This document shows, in pieces, positions 6,269 through 11,565 of a stretch of 13,615 bases of DNA; positions within the stretch are counted from its first letter, which is position 1; each line of letters starts with the position of its first letter. The notes below the pieces were generated by a model, which was not told the origin of the DNA, ran no database searches, and saw nothing but the letters and a program-made list of their open reading frames with translations. The stretch spans positions 1 to 13,615 of the forward strand of contig CAZCJA010000068.1 of the NCBI GenBank assembly GCA_964499015.1, written 5' to 3'. The DNA comes from CAZCJA01 sp964499015. Its GTDB lineage: Bacteria > Elusimicrobiota > Elusimicrobia > F11. The position numbers were made by a program, and so were the translations under genes.

Positions 6269-7285
6269 ATGTCCGGAGAACGCATACTGGTGATCGACGA
6301 CGACGAGCAGGTGGCGTCGTATGTTCGTTTGGCCTTTACGCTGAACGGCTATCAGGTTGAATGGATCAACGACGGGCGCAAGGCGTTTGATAAAGCCCAA
6401 CAGATGATTCCAGACGCCATTATTCTCGACCTTAAACTTCCCGGCACCAACGGTTTCCGTATTTGTGAACAACTTCGCTCCGAGCCGCGCACCCGCGCCA
6501 TCCCTATTATTGTCGTCAGCGGCAGCTGGAAAAACGCCCAGGACCGCATTCGTTCCATCGAAGTGGGCGCCGACGATTTTCTCACCAAACCGTTCGACGC
6601 GCAGGAGTTGATCGCGCGCATTAAGCGCATGCTCCAGCGCAAAAAAGTTGACATGGGGCACAACCCGCTGACGGGCTTGCCCGGCAACTTGGCGATCGAA
6701 GAAGAGTCGCGCCGCCGACTGGCAACGCGATCCAACCTCGCGTTCGCCTACATCGACCTGGACAATTTTAAGGCGTACAACGACGTCTACGGCATAAAGC
6801 AGGGTGATAAAGTCATCCGTCTTCTGGCCGACCTTTTGTTGGAGTCGGGCAAGCGGTGGGGAAATCCCAGCGACTTTATCGGCCACGTCGGCGGCGACGA
6901 CTTTGTGATGATGACCTCGCCGGACAAAGCCGAACAGATTTTTTCCTGGATCGCGCAGCGCTTCGACGAACGCATCAAAGCGTATTATTCGGAAGCCGAT
7001 TTGCGCGCGGGCTGCATCACCGCCAAAGACCGCCAGGGCAACATTAAGAAATTCAATTTCGTTTCCGTTTCCATCGTTTATCTCACTGATAAAAATATGG
7101 AAACCAATCAGTATGCGGTGTTAATCCAAACCCTCACCGAAATGAAGGGCTACGTGAAACACAACATGGACCGCACCAAAGGGGGAAGCGTCGTGTTTCA
7201 AGATCGCCGCGGCCCCGAAGCCGAAAACCCGCGCGTCAAGCCGGGCACCGCTCCCGCCAAGCCCGATACCACTCCCCTTAAATAG
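6269..7285 (+). CDS. response regulator with receiver domain and variant GGDEF domain
   Basis: The product is 338 aa from ATG 6269, with AAGGGG at 6258-6263. The receiver domain (about 4-122) is intact: acidic cluster ILVIDDDE, phospho-acceptor Asp54 in IILDLKLPG, Ser84 and Lys107 (LTKPF). From about 131 a GGDEF-like domain follows: NPLTGLPGN, YIDLDNFKAYNDVYG (metal- and substrate-binding region) and GGDDF at 208-212 instead of GG(D/E)EF. The usual inhibitory-site RxxD before the signature reads NPSD, so it lacks the Arg. Phosphorylation by a histidine kinase encoded elsewhere would be expected to switch the output. The output could be weak c-di-GMP synthesis, nucleotide sensing or protein contact. 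A Pro/Lys-rich low-complexity tail ends the protein. Its position as last gene of the motor operon suggests it controls the motor. Confidence 0.9.
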   Translation: MSGERILVIDDDEQVASYVRLAFTLNGYQVEWINDGRKAFDKAQQMIPDAIILDLKLPGTNGFRICEQLRSEPRTRAIPIIVVSGSWKNAQDRIRSIEVGADDFLTKPFDAQELIARIKRMLQRKKVDMGHNPLTGLPGNLAIEEESRRRLATRSNLAFAYIDLDNFKAYNDVYGIKQGDKVIRLLADLLLESGKRWGNPSDFIGHVGGDDFVMMTSPDKAEQIFSWIAQRFDERIKAYYSEADLRAGCITAKDRQGNIKKFNFVSVSIVYLTDKNMETNQYAVLIQTLTEMKGYVKHNMDRTKGGSVVFQDRRGPEAENPRVKPGTAPAKPDTTPLK

Positions 7286-7334
7286 CCATTCTTTTCAGGT
7301 CGTTTAGGCGGTGTAAAAAGCTTAAATTGGTGTA

Positions 7335-7363
7335 TTGACGCTTCCGGATGCTTTTGTTATAAA
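7335..7363 (+). promoter_or_regulatory. strong sigma70-type promoter upstream of the tRNA-tuf cluster
   Basis: TTGACG (7335-7340, five of six) and TATAAA (7358-7363, five of six) are separated by exactly 17 bases, followed by a T. This is the best promoter visible in the window and fits highly expressed tRNA/tuf genes. The predicted start near 7370 lies before the terminator hairpin at 7412-7438, so the hairpin would be in the leader of this transcript. Confidence 0.75.
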
Positions 7364-7411
7364 TGCGCCACCTCAATTGACCTTCGTTAAATCTAATTGC
7401 TGGTTTTGGTT

Positions 7412-7438
7412 AGACCCCGGGACGTTTCGGGGTCTTTT
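7412..7438 (+). terminator. intrinsic terminator hairpin between the motor operon and the tRNA-tuf cluster
   Basis: AGACCCCG (7412-7419) pairs with CGGGGTCT (7428-7435), an eight-base-pair stem with an eight-base loop, followed by a T run and then GTTTGT. It can end the motor operon transcript 127 bases after the response-regulator stop. Because a strong promoter sits upstream of it, it may also act as an attenuator for the tRNA-tuf transcript or end a short leader RNA of about 70 bases. Apart from this hairpin and the promoter, I see nothing in 7286-7458. Confidence 0.75.
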
Positions 7439-7458
7439 GTTTGTAAGGGCGCCACGTC

Positions 7459-7529
7459 GCGGGTGTGGTTCAATGGTAGAATGCTAGCCTTCCAAGCTTG
7501 AGACGTGGGTTCGATTCCCATCACCCGCT
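7459..7529 (+). tRNA. tRNA-Gly(TCC)
   Basis: 71 bases fold as a standard cloverleaf. The acceptor GCGGGTG pairs with CACCCGC and the discriminator is T. The D arm is GTTC/GAAT. The anticodon loop CTTCCAA has TCC at 7491-7493, reading GGA/GGG. The T arm is GTGGG-TTCGATT-CCCAT. The anticodon stem CTAGC/GCTTG contains one T-T mismatch at the second pair. CCA is not encoded. Glycine and threonine tRNA genes before tuf are a classical arrangement, as in E. coli before tufB. Confidence 0.93.
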
Positions 7530-7547
7530 TATGATGCGCGAGGGATT

Positions 7548-7620
7548 GCTGGGGTAGCTCAGCTGGTAGAGCACGTCATTGGTAATGACGAGGTCGTCGG
7601 TTCAATCCCGATCCCCAGCT
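7548..7620 (+). tRNA. tRNA-Thr(GGT)
   Basis: 73 bases. The acceptor GCTGGGG pairs with CCCCAGC and the discriminator is T. The D arm is GCTC/GAGC. The anticodon stem is CGTCA/TGACG with loop TTGGTAA and anticodon GGT at 7581-7583, reading ACC/ACU. The T arm is GTCGG-TTCAATC-CCGAT. No CCA is encoded. It lies 18 bases after tRNA-Gly and 54 bases before tuf, probably on one transcript that is processed. Confidence 0.95.
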
Positions 7621-7674
7621 AAAAATTTTAAGCCTAACCAAGAAACATTCACATTCCCAAGGAGGGAGTCACAA

Positions 7675-8871
7675 ATGTCTAAAGCCAAATTCGAACGCAA
7701 TAAACCGCACATGAACGTTGGAACCATCGGTCACGTTGACCATGGAAAAACCACTTTGACCGCGGCTTTGGTTAACGTGCAGGCTCGTCAAGGCAAAGCC
7801 ACCGCGAAAGCGTACGCTGATATCGCCAAAGGCGGAACGGTACGTGACGACAGCAAAATTGTGACGATCGCCGTCTCCCACGTGGAATACGAATCTGAAA
7901 AAAGACATTACGCCCACATCGACTGCCCGGGCCATGCCGACTACATCAAGAACATGATCACCGGCGCCGCTCAGATGGACGGAGCTATTCTCGTCGTTTC
8001 TGCTGCGGACGGACCCATGCCGCAGACGAAAGAGCACGTTCTCCTCGCCCGCCAGGTTAACGTTCCTTCCCTCGTGGTCTTCTTGAACAAATGCGACTTG
8101 GTCGACGATCCGGAATTGTTGAACTTGGTTGAAATGGAAATCCGTGAACTCTTGAACAAATACGAATTCAACGGCGACAAGACCCCGATCATCCGGGGCA
8201 GCGCCACCAAAGCCATGGCCGGAGACAAAGGCGAACTCGGCGAACCGTCGATCGCGAAGCTCCTCGAGGCCATCGACACCTTCATTCCCGACCCGGTACG
8301 CCAGGTCGACAAGCCGTTCCTTATGTCCATTGAAGACGTGTTCTCGATCACGGGACGCGGCACCGTTGCCACCGGTCGTGTGGAGCGCGGAAAATTGAAA
8401 GTCGGCGACGCCATTGAAATCGTCGGCCTTCAGGAAACCCGCAAATCCGTCGCGACGGGCATCGAAATGTTCCGCAAGCTTCTCGATGAAACCGTGGCCG
8501 GCGATAACGTCGGCGTGCTTCTGCGCGGCGTGGAAAAAGACCAGGTTGAACGCGGCCAGGTGCTTTGCGCCCCGGGCTCCATCAACCCGCACAGCAAGTT
8601 CAAAGGCGAAATTTACGTATTGAGCAAAGAAGAAGGCGGCCGTCACACGCCGTTCTTCAACAACTACCGTCCGCAGTTCTACTTCCGCACCACCGACGTG
8701 ACCGGCACGGTTATGCTCCCCGCAGGCACCGAAATGGTGATGCCGGGCGATAACGTCACGGTTGACGTCGAACTCTTGACCCCGGTCGCGCTTGAAAAAG
8801 GCGTTCGCTTCGCTATCCGCGAAGGCGGCCACACCGTCGCGTCAGGCGTTGTCACCGAAATCGTTAAATAA
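7675..8871 (+). CDS. tuf: elongation factor Tu
   Basis: The product is 398 aa from ATG 7675, chosen because AAGGAGG at 7659-7665 lies nine bases upstream. Starting further upstream would read through the tRNA-Thr gene. EF-Tu delivers aminoacyl-tRNA to the ribosome as a GTPase. G1 is GHVDHGKT (19-26), G3 is DCPGH (83-87) and G4 is NKCD (138-141). Domains 2 and 3 follow with TGRGTVATGRVERG, GGRHTPFF and YRPQFYFRTTDVTG. Switch I departs from the usual EKARGITINTAHVEY: here it reads RDDSKIVTIAVSHVEY, keeping the magnesium-binding Thr (Thr64) but lacking the Arg-Gly before it. I recall a similar AKGGTVRD...TVTIAVAHVEY sequence in Rhodopirellula EF-Tu, which supports a PVC-type affiliation. It heads the tuf-rpmG-tRNA-Trp-secE-nusG-rplKA cluster. 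Confidence 0.98.
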   Translation: MSKAKFERNKPHMNVGTIGHVDHGKTTLTAALVNVQARQGKATAKAYADIAKGGTVRDDSKIVTIAVSHVEYESEKRHYAHIDCPGHADYIKNMITGAAQMDGAILVVSAADGPMPQTKEHVLLARQVNVPSLVVFLNKCDLVDDPELLNLVEMEIRELLNKYEFNGDKTPIIRGSATKAMAGDKGELGEPSIAKLLEAIDTFIPDPVRQVDKPFLMSIEDVFSITGRGTVATGRVERGKLKVGDAIEIVGLQETRKSVATGIEMFRKLLDETVAGDNVGVLLRGVEKDQVERGQVLCAPGSINPHSKFKGEIYVLSKEEGGRHTPFFNNYRPQFYFRTTDVTGTVMLPAGTEMVMPGDNVTVDVELLTPVALEKGVRFAIREGGHTVASGVVTEIVK

Positions 8872-8895
8872 AAAACTTAAGACGAAGGATTATTT

Positions 8896-9063
8896 ATGGC
8901 CAGTCAGGGTAGAAACGTTGTCGCGCTCAAGTGCACCGAAACCGGTGACTACAATTATTATGTTGAGCGCGGCAAAAAGAAGGGCGATCGGGCGAAACTT
9001 GAAGTGAAAAAGTACAACTCGAAGTTGCGCCGTCACACAATTCACAAGGAGGCCAAGATTTAG
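8896..9063 (+). CDS. rpmG: 50S ribosomal protein bL33
   Basis: A 55-aa ORF starting MASQGRNVVALKCTETGDYN and ending HTIHKEAKI, with GAAGGA at 8884-8889 before the ATG. The length and the LEVKKYNSKLRRHT core match bL33 of the large ribosomal subunit. Only one of the four zinc-ligand cysteines of the C+ form remains (Cys13). The second position of the first pair is absent, and the second pair reads NSKLR where CPRCR would be. It is therefore a zinc-independent C- form. The order tuf, rpmG, tRNA-Trp, secE, nusG is widespread in bacteria. Confidence 0.95.
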   Translation: MASQGRNVVALKCTETGDYNYYVERGKKKGDRAKLEVKKYNSKLRRHTIHKEAKI

Positions 9064-9083
9064 CAGGGAGGCCTCTTTCCCGA

Positions 9084-9154
9084 GGGAGTGTCGGTTAATG
9101 GCAAACCACCGGTCTCCAAAACCGGGACTGTAGGTTCAAGTCCTACCACTCCCG
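9084..9154 (+). tRNA. tRNA-Trp(CCA)
   Basis: 71 bases. The acceptor GGGAGTG pairs with CACTCCC and the discriminator is G, as usual for bacterial tRNA-Trp. The D arm is GGTT/AACC. The anticodon stem is CCGGT/ACCGG with loop CTCCAAA and anticodon CCA at 9116-9118. The T arm is GTAGG-TTCAAGT-CCTAC. The 3' CCA is not encoded. It sits between rpmG and secE, the conserved place for this gene. Confidence 0.95.
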
Positions 9155-9175
9155 CGTTTCTTGACTTAAAAACCC

Positions 9176-9355
9176 ATGAATAATCTGGTTAACTTCTTTA
9201 AAGAGTCCTGGTCGGAGCTTCGGCAAGTCGCCTGGCTGACCACGCCTCAGGTGATCGCTTCCACATGGGTGGTTATTATCTTGGTCGTGATCATGTCCAT
9301 CTTCGTTTTTGCGGTGGATTTTATCCTGCGCGGCCTCTTCGGAGCCCTAATTTAA
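9176..9355 (+). CDS. secE: protein translocase subunit SecE
   Basis: A 59-aa ORF starting MNNLVNFFKESWSELRQVAW. It has the amphipathic helix and conserved 'F..E...EL.KV.W' pattern of SecE, then Pro24 and a single membrane helix (STWVVIILVVIMSIFVFAV, about 29-47). SecE clamps SecY in the inner-membrane Sec translocon. The one-helix form and length are normal for bacteria outside the enterics. There is no clear Shine-Dalgarno before the ATG. The stop lies one base before nusG, which fits coupled translation. Confidence 0.95.
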   Translation: MNNLVNFFKESWSELRQVAWLTTPQVIASTWVVIILVVIMSIFVFAVDFILRGLFGALI

Positions 9356-9356
9356 A

Positions 9357-9899
9357 ATGACGACAGCAACCGATAAACAGTGGTATTTAGTTCACACCTA
9401 TTCCGGGCATGAGGATAAGGTGCGTTCCAGTATTGAGAAGGCCGCCGCGATCGCTAATCTTAAGGATCGCATCGGCGACGTTGTTATTCCGACGGAAGAA
9501 GTGATCGAACTGAAGAAAAATAAAAAGCAGATCCGCCGCCGCAAGTTCTTTCCAGGCTACATTTTGGTCAACATGGCGGCCGACAACGAAACGTGCTATA
9601 TCATCCGCAACACGCCCGGCGTCACCGGTTTCTTGGGCGGCGCAAAACCGATTCCGCTTCAGGAATCCGACGTGGAACGCATGATGGAACTAAACGCGAC
9701 ACCAAAGACCGCGAAACCCCGTCCGGCGGTGGTTTTTGCCAGAGGCGAAAGCGTGCGCATCAACGACGGTCCCTTCCGCCACTTCGTGGGTACCGTGGAG
9801 GAAGTGAATGAAGACCGTGCGAAACTCAAGGTGACGGTCAGCATTTTCGGACGCGCCACGCCGGTTGAACTCGACTATTTGCAGGTTGAAAAAGTATAA
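9357..9899 (+). CDS. nusG: transcription termination/antitermination protein NusG
   Basis: The product is 180 aa. The N-terminal NGN domain begins with QWYLVHTYSGHEDKV and includes RRRKFFPGYILVNM and RNTPGVTGFLG. The C-terminal KOW domain begins near 127 with GESVRINDGPFRHFVGTVEE. NusG binds RNA polymerase and couples it to ribosomes or Rho. Length and domain order are standard. Only a distant GGAG (9341-9344) precedes the ATG, so translation probably depends on reading through secE. Confidence 0.97.
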   Translation: MTTATDKQWYLVHTYSGHEDKVRSSIEKAAAIANLKDRIGDVVIPTEEVIELKKNKKQIRRRKFFPGYILVNMAADNETCYIIRNTPGVTGFLGGAKPIPLQESDVERMMELNATPKTAKPRPAVVFARGESVRINDGPFRHFVGTVEEVNEDRAKLKVTVSIFGRATPVELDYLQVEKV

Positions 9900-9911
9900 A
9901 AGGATAAGACG

Positions 9912-10337
9912 ATGGCTAAGCAAGTTAAAACACAGGTAAAACTTCAGATTCCCGCAGGTGGGGCCAACCCGGCGCCGCCGGTCGGTCCCGCGCTCGGCCA
10001 GCATGGCGTGCAGATCATGGATTTCTGCAAGCAATTCAACGAACGGACCAAAAAATCCGAAGCCGGAATGATCATCCCGGCCGTTATCACCATTTACACG
10101 GACCGCAGCTTCACCTTTATCACGAAGATGCCTCCGGTCTCGGCGCTGCTCAAGAAAGCCGCCGGTTTGGCCAAAGCCTCCTCCACCCTGAACAAGGACA
10201 AGGTGGGAAAAATCAACAAAACCCAGTTGGAAGAGATCGCCAAAACGAAAATGCCCGACTTGAACACCAAAAATATCGAAGCCGCCAAACGCATGGTGGC
10301 CGGAACTGCCCGCTCGATGGGTATTGAGGTTGCCTAA
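9912..10337 (+). CDS. rplK: 50S ribosomal protein uL11
   Basis: A 141-aa protein, the usual length of L11. The N-terminal domain has VKLQIPAGGANPAPPVGPAL, and the RNA-binding C-terminal domain ends with AAKRMVAGTARSMGIEV. L11 binds the GTPase-associated centre of 23S rRNA. AGGA at 9901-9904 lies seven bases before the ATG. The stop is one base away from rplA. Confidence 0.98.
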   Translation: MAKQVKTQVKLQIPAGGANPAPPVGPALGQHGVQIMDFCKQFNERTKKSEAGMIIPAVITIYTDRSFTFITKMPPVSALLKKAAGLAKASSTLNKDKVGKINKTQLEEIAKTKMPDLNTKNIEAAKRMVAGTARSMGIEVA

Positions 10338-10338
10338 A

Positions 10339-11022
10339 ATGGGAAAACGCGCTAAAGAAATGGAAAAGAATTTTGAAGCGGACAAGAAATATCCGCTCGC
10401 CGAGGCCGCCGCGATCGTGAAGAAAAACGCGACCGCCAAATTCGACGAAACCGTCGAATTGCACATGCACTTGGGCGTTGACGCGAAGAAAACGGAGCAG
10501 ACCGTTCGCGGTTCGACCGTCCTGCCGAAAGGCCTGGGCAAAAAGAAAGTGGTTGTCGTGATCGCCAAAGGCGACAAGCAGAAAGAAGCGCAGACCTCCG
10601 GCGCGGATTTCACCGGTGAAGCCGATTTGATTGAGAAAATCTCGAAAGGCTGGATGGACTTCGACGTTTTGGTCGCGACGCCCGACGTGATGAAAGATTT
10701 GACGAAGCTCGGCAAGGTTTTGGGTCCGAGAGGTCTCATGCCGAACCCGAAATCGGGCACGGTGACCTTTGAAGTGGGCCGTGTGGTTAAAGAATTGAAA
10801 GCGGGCCGCGTTGAATTTAAGATTGATGACTCGGCCAATATCCACACGTCCGTCGGAAAGGCGTCGTTCGCTCCCGCGGATTTGGCTGAAAACATCCAGG
10901 CCGTTTTTAACGCCGTCATGTCTGCGAAACCCGCGACCGCGAAGGGCGTTTATGTTCAGTCCATGACGATCACGTCCACCATGGGGAAAGGTATTCGGGT
11001 GGCGCACGACGTACTGGCTTAA
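10339..11022 (+). CDS. rplA: 50S ribosomal protein uL1
   Basis: The product is 227 aa from ATG 10339 (MGKRAKEMEKNF). An in-frame TTG at 10324 lies within rplK and is rejected because the ATG fits the family's N-terminus. The L1 signature LGPRGLMPNPKSGTV lies at 128-142, preceded by FDVLVATPDVM. L1 forms the mobile stalk at the ribosomal E site and in many bacteria represses its own L11 operon. The gene normally followed by rplJ is here followed within five bases by a Rieske protein gene, with no terminator between. Confidence 0.98.
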   Translation: MGKRAKEMEKNFEADKKYPLAEAAAIVKKNATAKFDETVELHMHLGVDAKKTEQTVRGSTVLPKGLGKKKVVVVIAKGDKQKEAQTSGADFTGEADLIEKISKGWMDFDVLVATPDVMKDLTKLGKVLGPRGLMPNPKSGTVTFEVGRVVKELKAGRVEFKIDDSANIHTSVGKASFAPADLAENIQAVFNAVMSAKPATAKGVYVQSMTITSTMGKGIRVAHDVLA

Positions 11023-11027
11023 ATCCA

Positions 11028-11558
11028 ATGTCCGAGACGCCAACTCCTCCAGTCGCTCCAGTCGCCGCCGCGTCTCCTTCCGTTCCGAATCCTGAACTTT
11101 CGCGCCGTTCTTTCCTCCTTTATGGATGGGGAGCGTTTATGGCGTTTCTCGCGGCGTCCGCGGGCGCTACGCTCCGTTTTTTCCTGCCGAACGTTCTCTA
11201 CGAACCGTCCCAAAAATTCCGCGCCGGAATTGCCCGCGATTATCCGCTTGGCGTGACAATTGATAAAGCGAACCGCGTATGGGTTGTCCGCAACGATCGC
11301 GGTTTGTACGCAATGTGGGCGCGCTGCACGCACTTGGGCTGCACGCCGAACTGGTTCCCGGCCGAAACTCGCTTTCGCTGCCCGTGCCACGGCTCCAACT
11401 TTACCGCTGCTGGCGATGTGATCGCCGGCCCTGCGCCAAAGCCTCTGTGGCGCGTGCAGGTCACACAAACTCCAGCGGGAGAGCTTGTCATTGATAAAGC
11501 CGTTATGGAGAATAGACCCGGACCGCGCGACAAAGAGCCGTTCTTTATCACGATTTAA
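11028..11558 (+). CDS. Rieske [2Fe-2S] protein of a cytochrome bc/b6f-type complex
   Basis: The product is 176 aa. After a Pro/Ala-rich N-terminus, the twin-arginine motif LSRRSFL (25-30 region) and a hydrophobic helix (about 31-53) form a Tat signal-anchor. The globular domain carries CTHLGC (100-105) and CPCHGSNF (118-125). Cys100, His102, Cys118 and His121 are the cluster ligands, and Cys105 and Cys120 form the disulfide. It passes electrons from quinol at the cytochrome b site to a c-type cytochrome on the outer face of the inner membrane. It lies five bases after rplA with no Shine-Dalgarno, so it probably shares the ribosomal-protein transcript. Cytochrome b follows directly. Confidence 0.95.
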   Translation: MSETPTPPVAPVAAASPSVPNPELSRRSFLLYGWGAFMAFLAASAGATLRFFLPNVLYEPSQKFRAGIARDYPLGVTIDKANRVWVVRNDRGLYAMWARCTHLGCTPNWFPAETRFRCPCHGSNFTAAGDVIAGPAPKPLWRVQVTQTPAGELVIDKAVMENRPGPRDKEPFFITI

Positions 11559-11565
11559 TTAACAC

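Noticed and set aside
6062..6886. Minus-strand open frame of 274 codons opposite motB2 and the response regulator.
   Set aside because: It has no family resemblance and lies opposite the OmpA-like and receiver domains, which account for the conservation.
7365..7458. Direct repeat GCGCCAC(C/G)TC at 7365-7374 and 7449-7458, considered as an operator pair.
   Set aside because: It is only ten bases with one mismatch and no symmetry. It could be chance in a GC-rich sequence.
7669..8832. Long open frame on the minus strand opposite tuf (387 codons).
   Set aside because: It is the shadow of a highly biased, highly conserved gene. The translation has no recognisable domain and tuf explains the sequence completely.
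9064..9083. Small inverted repeat (GGGA...TCCC) between rpmG and tRNA-Trp, considered as a terminator.
   Set aside because: The stem is only four to five base pairs and no T run follows. It may at most aid processing.
9690..10919. Long open frame on the minus strand opposite nusG, rplK and rplA (409 codons).
   Set aside because: It crosses three certain genes with operon spacing on the other strand and resembles no protein. It comes from codon bias.
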